A DNA stretch of 64,000 nt from positions 682,001 through 746,000 of the forward strand of contig OZ218950.1 of assembly GCA_965112735.1 (NCBI GenBank). Reading direction: 5' to 3'. The position numbers and the translations under genes were made by a program. Positions within the stretch are counted from its first letter, which is position 1, and the number at the start of each line of letters is the position of its first letter. Shown piece by piece: positions 52,690 to 62,868 of the stretch. This DNA is from Phaeosaccion multiseriatum. Its lineage: Eukaryota > Ochrophyta, other classes. The notes beneath the pieces are model-generated. The model was not told the origin of the DNA. It ran no database searches and saw only the letters and a program-made list of their open reading frames with translations.

Positions 52690-53812
52690 AGACGACGCAT
52701 GCCCCATGATTTGCATGACATGCATAGATTCATTGAGGTTAGGGGTACAGCAGCAGTTGGTGATACAGCAGCAAGAATACTCATGAGGGGAGAAGTAAGG
52801 TTCCTCCCTCTCTCCCTCTCTCCCTCCCTCCCTCCCTCCCTCCCTCCCTCCCTCTCTCCCTCTCTCACTCCCTCCCTCCCTCCCCTCCCTCCCTCCCCTC
52901 CCTCCCCCCCCCCCTCTCTCTCTCTCTCTCTCACCTCGTCTCTATCCCTAAGCTCGTCCACCACATAGAGCCTGCTTGCGAGGAAGCACTCCTTGGCCAC
53001 ACTCGGGTCCAAGCGGTCGGGGCCGATGCCTGCGTGGGCGAGTAAGCTGTGCAGCAGGTGGTGATACTGCAGTCACAGAACACGCACGACACCAACGTTC
53101 AGCATACCATTCGATTCAATCATTTCGAAGCAGGGCGAAGCAAGCAAGTGGGCAGGGCAGAGTAGCGATGAGCGGCAGGGGGGATTCAGAGCGGCTCTTG
53201 CACTGCTTTCAGAGCACATTCACAGAGTCAGAGCCTCAGACTGCTCGACCGAAATGGTCTTGAGACAAGCGGTCGCCTAAGGGTTTGAGTTTGAGTTTAA
53301 AGGAGGGAAGCGAAGCGGACACTGACCTGCCCCAAGCGCTGCAGCACCTTTTTCACCACGCCGCGCCGCCGCCGGTCCATCTTCAGAGATAAATTGTTGA
53401 TAGGGTACACCTGTTGGTCATTCGCCATTCGGTTAGTCATTTGTTGGTTGGCTGGTTGGTCCTTCGGTTGGTGATTCGGGTGGTCGCTTGTTTGTCTTTC
53501 GGGGTAAGCAAGTCGGCCTTGTACGGAGGACGCCACAGGATACATACACACACACCCATTGACTCACTACCCACCCACCTACTGACTTGCTACATACCTT
53601 CCAGAGCGCCTCGACGAGTCCTCCGTGCTCTCTCATCACCTTGTCCACCCCCCGTGTGTATAGCCTCGCCTCTCGGTAGGCGTCATGGTCGGCCTTTGCG
53701 CTGACGGGAAGGCGCTCCTCCATGCAACACAGCAGAGCTCGCAGGCCCTGCAGAAGGCTGCTTTGGCTCTGACTCTGGCTTGAGGGAGGGAGGCTGGAGC
53801 TGCTGCAGTTGC

Positions 53813-53843
<31 letters not shown>

Positions 53844-55541
53844 GGAGGTTACGATTCCTCCCTCTCCTCCTCCTCCTCCTCCTCCTCCCACTGCCTCTTC
53901 CCCTCCTTCTACGGCTGCTGCTGCTGCTACTACCCCATTCGCCACCGACGTAGACGTGGATGTCCGGTTGGCTTTCAAAGCTGCCGCCTTCAAACCTCCT
54001 CCTCCTTTCTTGCTGGGCTGTTTCTGACTGCGATAGATGGCAGCCGATGTGCGCACGAGCACCTCGAGCCATTGGTGCTCCAAGAGGTGGGCTTCAGAGA
54101 ACTCCGCGAGGGTCTGAATGTCTTGGGTAGCCTCGCCGTCCTGGAGGGAGGGAGGGATGGAGGGGGGAGGAGGAGGAGGAGGAGGAGGAGGAGGAGGAGG
54201 AGGAGGAGGAGGAATGCGCGTGTAAAAGTGAGAGATTGGCGTCCGTGCGTGGGAGGAGGAGGAGGAGGAATGCGCGTGTAAAAGTGAGAGATTGGCGTTC
54301 GTGCGTGCCTGCGTGCGTGCGTGCGTGCGTGCGTGCGTGGGTCCTGACCTTGTTCATGACTGCGATGAAGACTCTCTCGAGCTCATTGGCAAGCTGCTTG
54401 GGGGCCTCGGGACACACACACTGCGTGAACAGCAGGAACTGGGGGGGGTATGGCAGTGGATGGGGAGGAGGAGCAGCAGGAGGAGGAGCAGCAGTTGGTT
54501 ATAGAGCAGAGTGGAAACATCCCCTTTCCTTCCTTCCTTCCTTCCTTCCTTCCTTCCCTCCTTCCTTCTGTCACTTGCTCCCGACCATTTGATGTGCTTC
54601 CATCCACTGCCATCCCTCCCCCTGCCCACCCCACCCCTCTCCCTCCCTCCCCACCCTTCCTTCTCCCTCACCTGCTCGCGACTCAATTGATATGCCCCGG
54701 ACACCGGCTCGCCCGTAGTGCCCCCTAAGCTCACAAAGTGATCAAAGGTACTTAATATCATCTTGAACGAAGCCCTCAGCACCCCCTCCACCTCCATGGA
54801 CTCCTCCTCCACGGTTGCCTCTCCACTCGAGACGCGCTTGTTGCCCGACGCCACGAACCTCCACCACCGATCGTGCATCAACACCCGGGACCAGGTCACT
54901 GTGAAACGGTGGGCCATGACCCCGTCGGCTCGGTTATACACGTCACCCGCGCCTCTCTTGCACCCTCCTCCTCCTCCTCCTGCTGCTGCTGCTGCTGCTG
55001 CTTGTGCTGTTGTATCGCCAACTGCAGCATCACTAGGTGCCCCTCTGGAGGTGATGCTGTTGCTGGAGGAGTTCTGAGCCGTGGCCTTGCGTTCCAAACC
55101 CTTCCCAGGGGCCCCTCTTACGCCGCCGTTTGTGACACTAGGACCACTGCAAGTAGTGGTCACGTTGTTGTTCGTGCTCGTGTTGGTGATACTCCCACGC
55201 CGCAGCAGACCCCCTGTGCCATCACTACCCGCCCCTGCTCGTCCGTACATGAGGCCATCCAAGGCCAGCTCCCATGGTCTGTTTGGGTCTCCTCCTCCTG
55301 CGATACCCAAGCCGCCCCCCCCCACTGCTTCGAGACCGCTCCTGGGAGGGGGGTGAACTTCAATCGGCCGTCTCTCTTCCCAGGGGGGCACGACAAAGCC
55401 GACGAAGGGGCAGGGAGGGGGGCGTGGCGCTCCCTCCCCACTCTCTCTACTGTCTCTCTTGTTGTGATGAGAGGAAGTCAGAGTGATAGAAGGAGCGCAG
55501 CGCGGCCCCGCACGTACTTCCCGCGGGCCATCCGCTGCCAT
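51591..55541 (-). pseudogene. Gene A, unit 5: disrupted copy with very long poly-Glu tract
   Basis: Exons by homology are 54672-55541, 54349-54438, 53598-54140, 53327-53410, 52935-53046, 52070-52644 and 51591-51773. Exon 4 has lost 14 bp at its 3' end (the FSLTDWG codons), breaking phase. The intron behind it is also shortened. Exon 6 lacks one base where the other copies read GGTCTGTCC, which brings a TAG in frame before the Glu tract. Exon 6 carries the largest CTC expansion in the window. Exons 1-3, 5 and 7 look intact. Confidence 0.75.
52137..52536. repeat. Giant (CTC)n tract, gene A unit 5
   Basis: About 400 bp of almost pure CTC, more than 125 triplets, at the poly-Glu position of exon 6. 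The corresponding tracts span from about 60 bp (unit 1) to about 210 bp (unit 6). Confidence 0.95.
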
Positions 55542-55631
55542 CTCCCTCCCCCTCCTCCTCCCCCTCCTCCCCCGCCCCTGTGTCCATGGTCTATCCCCCC
55601 TCAGCAACGCCCACACGGGCGAGGGATTCGA

Positions 55632-55739
55632 ATGAGCAACAGCGGGTCTATGGATGACTCAGGGATTAGTAGCAGCTCCTCGCACTCTCAGGAGGATGCT
55701 GGTGCCGGGCCCGTGCTGGGCAGTGCTGACTCGGAGTGA
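55632..55739 (+). other. Conserved 35-codon plus-strand frame, unit 5
   Basis: As 16057-16164 (MSNSGSMDD.., GPVLGSADSE). Confidence 0.2.
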
Positions 55740-56031
55740 GCCCCTACCTCGCGCGAACGAAGTCTTGAGCCCTCATTTACACTCTTGTTTGTAAAGAAAC
55801 TCACTACTGCACGTGGAAATACATCAAAATTCACACACAGCACATTCAGAAGCCCCCAAGTCTCAGTTACTCGGCCCCTTCCACAGCAGTGAAGCGATGT
55901 GGGTGGCGACTGTTTTCATCAAGGTCCATCACGTGTATTGACTTACTCTACTCTTCACACCCATTGCACACACCAAGCCTCAAGCTTCACCACGGCGAAG
56001 GCGATACGGCGGACGGAAGGCCATCGGGTCA

Positions 56032-57102
56032 CTAAATCCCAAGTCCCGAGGTATCAGCAGCAGGGCCCCCCACACGCACGCACGCTCGCAGCGCCTTCCG
56101 TCCGCGCCTCTTCTTCTCACTCGCCGTCACCATGTTCTCCTCCAGCACCGCCCACTCCTCCTTCAGCTTGTCGTCATCATCATCCTCCCCTACTTCTCCT
56201 GAGCGATAGCGGTGGTAGGCAGACACAAAGCCTCGGATCGTGCTCTCCAGGCTCGCCCCCTTCCTCTTTGTGCGCACAGCGAGGTGGGGCAGCAGCAACA
56301 CTTTACTCCGGCCCACAGCCACCACCACGCCATTCGATAGCTCCCTGTCCCGACGGCCGCAGAAGGCCGTGGCAGCATCAGCCCCGCCATCTTCCAGCCC
56401 TCTCCACAGGCCACAGGGCAGTTGAATCTCGTCCCCGACATGAAGCCCCAGCCCCGCAAGCAAACCCACCCCATTCCCATCCTCGAGTGCCTCCTTCCTC
56501 TCCTCCCCTCCCCCAGGCATTGAAGGGGCGCATTTCGCCCTCTTGCTTCCTCTCCCATTGATGTCCTCCGCAGCTCCTCGCTTGGGCACAGGCGTACAAC
56601 GGGCAATCTCCTCCTTCTGCTCCGCTCCCTCCCTCTTCACTCGTGCATGCCTCAGGCACATCCCACCTTGCTTCCGCTGCTTATCGCACCCCTCAACAGT
56701 ACACCTCTTCCGCACAGCTCCATGGGCCTGGCAAAGTCCTCCTTGGATCCGCTGCTTCTTGCAACCCTCAACAGTACACCTCTTCCGTACCACCACAGCA
56801 CCGTGGGCCACGCAAAGTCCTCCTTGGACCCGATGCTTGTCGCACCCCTCAACAGTACACCCCTTCACCACAGCACCGTGCCCAAGGCAAAGTCCTCCCT
56901 GTTGCGACTGCTTCTCGCAACCCTCAACAGTACACCCCTTCCTCACAGCCCCGTGGGCCAGGCAAAGTCCCCCCTGTTGCGACTGCTTCTCACACCCCTC
57001 AACAGTACACCTCTTCACCACCATCACAGCTCCATGGCCCTGGCAAAGTCCTCCCTGTCGCGACTGCTTCTCGCACCCCTCAACAGTACACTTCTTCCGC
57101 AT
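56032..57102 (-). CDS. Gene B, unit 5: six-repeat zinc-binding protein, intact
   Basis: 356 codons from the ATG at 57102 (MRKKCTVEGC). It has six C-x4-C-x9-C-x2-H repeats, the fewest of the complete copies, followed by the full basic C-terminal domain ending DTSGLGI. Repeat order differs from the other units, which indicates gain and loss of whole repeats. Confidence 0.82.
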   Translation of the reverse strand: MRKKCTVEGCEKQSRQGGLCQGHGAVMVVKRCTVEGCEKQSQQGGLCLAHGAVRKGCTVEGCEKQSQQGGLCLGHGAVVKGCTVEGCDKHRVQGGLCVAHGAVVVRKRCTVEGCKKQRIQGGLCQAHGAVRKRCTVEGCDKQRKQGGMCLRHARVKREGAEQKEEIARCTPVPKRGAAEDINGRGSKRAKCAPSMPGGGEERKEALEDGNGVGLLAGLGLHVGDEIQLPCGLWRGLEDGGADAATAFCGRRDRELSNGVVVAVGRSKVLLLPHLAVRTKRKGASLESTIRGFVSAYHRYRSGEVGEDDDDDKLKEEWAVLEENMVTASEKKRRGRKALRACVRVGGPAADTSGLGI

Positions 57103-57629
57103 TCTCACAACTCCGCGCCCTTCAAACAATCCTCCTTGCACCTCCTTCGCGTTTCTTCAAAAGAATACAAGTGCTCCCCCGTGGACAAGAAGGCTCTTAC
57201 AGCCCTTCCTTCACTGTCTGTCGTGGTCAAGAGAAGAGAGAGAAGTCGAATGCTTATGTGCCAAGTTCAAGGCCTCCAACCCGCGCATCGGCTGAAGACA
57301 AAGGAGGATAGATCCCCTTGCGTCCAGCCCAAGTCTTGGAGAAGAGGAGGAGAGAAGGTTGTAAAAGAGGATAATCAAAAGAGGGAAGAGAGGGGAAAAT
57401 ATTTCTTAAGGGATGGGAGGGAGAGAAACAAAAAACAAAATGAAGGCCGGGCCCAATTTTTATTTTTTTTTCAATTTCAGCGTTTTGGATCTGGACGAGG
57501 AGCCCAGCTCGGAGTCCCACAGAGCTCCCCCCCGCAAACACTCTCCGAGGGGTTCGGGGCTTTACGAGGCCCAAAGACTGAGGACGATACAACGCTTGCC
57601 TTGTGTCAAGAACAAGAGCTTCCTCACAA
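57103..57629 (-). promoter_or_regulatory. Gene A to gene B spacer, unit 6/unit 5
   Basis: Homologous to 11729-12222. Presumed 5' region of B unit 5. Contains a T-rich plus-strand insert near 57450-57475. Confidence 0.35.
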
Positions 57630-58484
57630 CTACTCTTCCGGCTGCCCATCTGCTGCTACTGCCGCTGTATCACCAACTGCTGTGTCACCACCACTGGCGA
57701 GGGCGGCCTTGTGATCATGGAGGTGTATAACGGCCTTCCCGTCGTCCACGTGTCCCTTCATCAGGCAAATTACCTCCCCATGCGGCCACGTGTTGCTCAG
57801 ACCGGCCACCAGCTGGGGCAGGATGGGATGGCAGTGGATGGGGATGACGGGACGGGGGGGGGGGGGGCAAAGGGGAATCAAAGGGGGGCGGGGTGAGTGC
57901 TTTCACTTCGAGGTGGAAGAGAAGGACATGGAGGGAGAGAGAGAGAGAGTTATCCCTCCATCATACAACTGCCGACGGCTTAGCGCTAAGCAGGTGGTGA
58001 TACATAGCATATGCATAGTAGTTGGTGATACATTACATGCGCTAACATGAGTCTACCCAGGCTTAAAGAAAGACTACATACCTCGCCAAGGAAGGAGCGC
58101 AACGCGGCCCCGCACGTACTTCCCGCGGGCCATCCACTGCCATCCCCCTCCCCCTTCTCCCCCTCCTCTTCCTCCTCCTGCTCCTCCTCCTCCTCCTCCT
58201 CCTCCTCCTCCTCCTCCTCCTCCTCCTCCTCCTCCTCCTCCTCCTCCTCCTCCTCCTCCTCCTCCTCCTCCTCCTCCTCCTCCTCCTCCTCCTCCTTCTC
58301 CTCCTCTTCCTCCTCCTCCTCCTCCTCCTCCTCCTCCTCCTCCTCCTCCTCCCCCTCCTCCCCCGCCCCTGTGTCCACGCTCTCGGTGACCATGGTCTGT
58401 CCCCCCGCAGCAACGCTGTCGGCCACACGCGCGAGGGCTTCCCAGAAGTCGAACAGCGTCAGGACTCCGTTCTGGGGTGGGCAA

Positions 58485-58518
<34 letters not shown>

Positions 58519-60915
58519 AGACGACGCATGCCCCATGATTTGCATGACATGCATAGATTCATTTAGGTTAGGGGTACAGCAGCAAGAATACTCATGAGGG
58601 GAGAAGTAAGGTTCCTCCCTCCCTCCCTCCCTCCCTCTCTCCCTCCCTCCCTCCCTCTCTCCCTCTCTCCCTCCCTCCCTCCCTCCCCTCCCTCCCCTCT
58701 CCTCCCCTCCCCTCCCTCCCTCCCTCCCTCCCTCCCTCTCCCTCTCTCTCTCTCACCTCGTCTCTATCCCTAAGCTCGTCCACCACATAGAGCCTGCTTG
58801 CGAGGAAGCACTCCTTGGCCACACTCGGGTCCAAGCGGTCGGGGCCGATGCCTGCGTGGGCGAGTAAGCTGTGCAGCAGGTGGTGATACAGCAGTCACAG
58901 AACACGCACGAGACCAACGTTCAGCATTCCATTCGATCCAATCATTTCGAAGCAGGGCGAAGCAAGCAAGTGGGCAGGGCAGAGTAGCGATGAGCGGCAG
59001 GGGGGATTCAGAGCGGCTCTTTCACAGCTTTCAGAGCACATTCACAGTGTCAGAGCCTCAGACTGCTCGACGGAAATGGTCTTGAGACAAGCGGTCGCCT
59101 AAGGGTTTGAGTTTGAGTGTAAAGGACGGAAGCGAAGCGGACACTGACACTGGCCGCTGGACATGACATGAGCACTGACACTGGCAGGCAACTGCCCCGG
59201 CCATTCCACGTTCCACTGGCACTGGGTCCTGGCACTGGCCAAGGCACTGACACTGGACACTGACCTGCCCCAGTCCGTGAGTGAGAAGCGCTGCAGCACC
59301 TTTTTCACCACGCCGCGCCGCCGCCGGTCCATCTTCGGAGATAAATTGTTGATAGGGTACACCTGTTGGTCATTCGCCATTCGGTTAGTCATTTGTTGGT
59401 TGGCTGGTTGGTCCTTCGGTTGGTGATTCGGGTGGTCGCTTGTTTGTCTTTCGGGGTAAGCAAGTCGGCCTTGTACGGAGGACGCCACAGGATACACACA
59501 CACACACCCATTGACTCACTACCCACCCACCTACTGACTTGCTACATACCTTCCAGAGCGCCTCGACGAGTCCTCCGTGCTCTCTCATCACCTTGTCCAC
59601 CCCCCGTGTGTATAGCCTCGCCTCTCGGTAGGCGTCATGGTCGGCCTTTGCGCTGACGGGAAGGCGCTCCTCCATGCAACACAGCAGAGCTCGCAGGCCC
59701 TGCAGAAGGCTGCTTTGGCTCCGACTCTGGCTTGAGGGAGGGAGGCTGGAGCTGCCACAGTTGCTGTTGTTGTTGTTGTTGTTGGAGGTTACGATTCCTC
59801 CCTCTCCTCCTCCTCCTCCTCCTCCTCCCACTGCCTCTTCCCCTCCTTCTACGGCTGCTGCTGCTACTACTACCCCATTCGCCACCGACGTAGACGTGGA
59901 TGTCCGGTTGGCTTTCAAGGCTGCCGCCTTCAAACTTCCTCCTCCTTTCTTGCTGAGCTGTTTCTGACTGCGGTAGATGGCAGCAGATGTGCGCACGAGC
60001 ACCTCGAGCCATTGGTGCTCCAAGAGGTGGGCTTCAGAGAACTCCGCGAGGGTCTGAATGTCTTGGGTAGCCTCGCCGTCCTGGAGGAAGGGAGGGATGG
60101 AGGGGGGAGGAGGAGGAGGAGGAGGAGGAGGAGGAATGCGCGTGTAGAAGTGAGAGATTGGCGTTCGTGCGTGCGTGCGTGCGTGCGTGCGTGGGTCCTG
60201 ACCTTGTTCATGACTGCGATGAAGACTCTCTCGAGCTCATTGGCAAGCTGCTTGGGGGCCTCGGGACACACACACTGCGTGAACAGCAGGAACTGGGGGG
60301 GGTATGGCAGTGGATGGGGAGGAGGAGCAGCAGGAGGAGGAGCAGCAGTTGGTTATAGAGCAGAGTGGAAACATCCCCTTTCCTTCCTTCCATCCTTCCT
60401 TCCTTCCTTCCTTCCTTCCTTCCTTCCTTCCTTCCTTCCTTCCTTCCATCCATCCTTCCTTCCTTCCTTCCTTCCTTCCTTTCTTTCTTTCTTTCTTCTG
60501 TCACTTGCTCCCGACCATTTGATGTGCTCCCATCCACTGCCATCCCTCCCCCTGTCCACCCCTCTCCCTCCCTCCCTCTCTCCCCACCCTTCCTTCTCCC
60601 TCACCTGCTCGCGACTCAATTGATATGCCCCGGACACCGGCTCGCCCGTAGTGCCCCCTAAGCTCACAAAGTGATCAAAGGTACTTAATATCATCTTGAA
60701 CGAAGCCCTCAGCACCCCCTCCACCTCCATGGACTCCTCCTCTACGGTTGCCTCTCCACTCGAGACGCGCTTGTTGCCCGACGCCACGAACCTCCACCAC
60801 CGATCGTGCATCAACACCCGGGACCAGGTCACTGTGAAACGGTGGGCCATGACCCCGTCGGCTCGGTTATACACGTCACCCGCGCCTCTCTTGCACCCTC
60901 CTCCTCCTCCTCCTC

Positions 60916-60947
<32 letters not shown>

Positions 60948-61483
60948 TGTGCTGTTGTATCGCCAACTGCAGCATCACTAGGTGCCCCTCTGGAGGTGAT
61001 GCTGTTGCTGGAGGAGTTCTGAGCCGTGGCCTTGCGTTCCAAACCCTTCCCAGGGGGCCCTCTTACGCCGCCGTTTGTGACAATAGGACCACTGCAAGTA
61101 GTGGTCACGTTATTGTTCGTGCTCGTGTTGGTGATACTCCCACGCCGCAGCAGACCCCCTGAGCCATCACTACCCGCCCCTGCTCGTCCGTACATGAGGC
61201 CATCCAAGGCCAGCTCCCATGGTCTGTTTGGGTCTCCTCCTGCGATACCCAAGCCTCCCCCCCCCACTGCTTCGAGACCGCTCCTGGGAGGGGGGTGAAC
61301 TTCAATCGGCCGTCTCTCTTCCCAGGGGGGCACGACAAAGCCGACGAAGGGGCAGGGAGGGGGGCGTGGCGCTCCCTCCCCACTCTCTCTACTGTCTCTC
61401 TTGTTGTGATGAGAGGAAGTCAGAGTGATAGAAGGAGCGCAGCGCGGCCCCGCACGTACTTCCCGCGGGCCATCCGCTGCCAT
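57630..61483 (-). CDS. Gene A, unit 6: seven exons, all in phase
   Basis: Exons are 60605-61483, 60203-60292, 59550-60080, 59265-59362, 58757-58868, 58082-58471 and 57630-57812. Total about 760 residues. The Glu tract in exon 6 is long (about 60) with Lys/Gly interruptions. The intron 5' of exon 6 holds (CA)n at 58486-58511 and (CCCT)n at 58614-58754. Otherwise the structure is the same as units 1 and 3, including the uncertain 5' end (ATG at 61483). Function unknown. Confidence 0.65.
58152..58361. repeat. (CTC)n tract encoding poly-Glu, gene A unit 6
   Basis: About 210 bp of CTC with a few CTT and CCC interruptions. Exon length stays a multiple of three (390). Confidence 0.92.
60380..60496. 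repeat. (CCTT)n array in intron 1 of gene A, unit 6
   Basis: About 115 bp of CCTT with CCAT and TTTC variants, within the intron between exons 1 and 2. Confidence 0.88.
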
Positions 61484-61573
61484 CTCCCTCCCCCTCCTCC
61501 TCCCCCTCCTCCCCCGCCCCTGTGTCCATGGTCTATCCCCCCTCAGCAACGCCCACACGGGCGAGGGATTCGA

Positions 61574-61681
61574 ATGAACAACAGCGTGTCTATGGATGAC
61601 TCAGGGATTAGTGGCAGCTCCTCTCACTCTCAGGAGGATGCTGGTGCCGGGCCCGTGCTGGGCGGTGCTGACTCGGAGTGA
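61574..61681 (+). other. Conserved 35-codon plus-strand frame, unit 6
   Basis: As 16057-16164, with one S-to-G change. Confidence 0.2.
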
Positions 61682-61973
61682 GCCCCTACCTCGCGCGAAC
61701 GAAATCTTGAGCCCTCATTTACACTCTTGTTTGTAAAGAAGCTCACCACTGCACGTGGAAATACATCAAAATTCACACACACCACGTTCATAAGCCCCCA
61801 AGTCACAGTTACTCGGCCCCTTCCACAGCAGTGAAGCGATGTGGGTGGCGACTGTTTTCATCAAGGTCCATCACGTGTACTGACTTACTCTACTCTTCAC
61901 ACCCACTGTACGAAACAAGCCCCAAGCTTCACCACGGCGAAGGCGATACGGCGGACGGAAGGCCATCGGGTCA

Positions 61974-62868
61974 CTAAATCCCAAGTCCCGAGGTATCAGC
62001 AGCAGGGCCCTCCACACGCACGCACGCTCGCAGCGCCTTCCGTCCGCGACTCTTCTTCTCACTCGCCGTCACCATGCTCTCCTCCAGCACCGCCCACTCC
62101 TCCTTCAGCTTGTCGCCATCATCATCCTTCCCTACTTCTCCTGAGCGATAGCGGCGGTAGGCAGACACAAAGCCTCGGATCGTGCTCTCCAGGCTCGCCC
62201 CCTTCCTCTTTGTGCGCACAGCGAGGTGGGGCAGCAGCAACACTTTACTCCGCTCCACAGCCACCACCACGCCATTCGATAGCTCCCTGCCCCGACGGCC
62301 GCAGAAGGCCGTGGCAGCATCAGCCCCGCCATCTTCCAGCCCTCTCCACAGGCCACAGGGCAGTTGAATCTCGTCCCCGACATGAAGCCCCAGCCCCGCA
62401 AGCAAACCCACCCCATTCCCATCCTCCAGTGCCTCCTTCCTCTCCTCCCCTCCCCCAGGCATTGAAGGGGCGCATTTTGCCCTCTTCCTTCCTCTCCCAT
62501 TGATGTCCTCCGCAGCTCCTCGCTTGGGCACAGGCGTACAACGGGCAATCTCCTCCTTCTGCTCCGCTCCCTCCCTCTTCACTCGTGCATGCCTCAGGCA
62601 CATCCCATCTAGCTTCCGTTGCTTTTCGCACCCCTCAACAGTACACCTCTTCCGTACCACCACCGCTCCGTGAGCCAGGCAAAGTCCTCCTCGGACCCCT
62701 ACCTTATCGCACCCCTCAACAGTACACCTCTTCCGTACCACCACAGCTCCATGGGCCTGGCAAAGTCCTCCTTGGACCCGCTGCTTGTCGCACCCCTCAA
62801 CAGTACACCTCTTAACGACAGCTCCATGGGCCAGGCAAAGTCCTCCCTGTTGCGACTGCTTCTCGCAC
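61974..62868 (-). pseudogene. Gene B, unit 6: 3' part, cut by a truncated retroelement
   Basis: The basic C-terminal domain is intact (stop at 61974). It is preceded by four finger repeats (EKQRKLDGM.., DKVGVR.., DKQRVQ.., EKQSQQ..). At 62868 the gene is broken at the TCGCAC target by copy g. The N-terminal repeats and start codon must lie beyond the window. Confidence 0.82.

Noticed and set aside
51974-52709. Long Glu-, Ser-, Gly- or Pro-only frames over the CTC tracts (also 38870-39308, 43265-43832, 57986-58562)
   Set aside because: These are translations of a trinucleotide repeat in six frames. Only the Glu frame of gene A exon 6 is in phase with conserved flanking codons.
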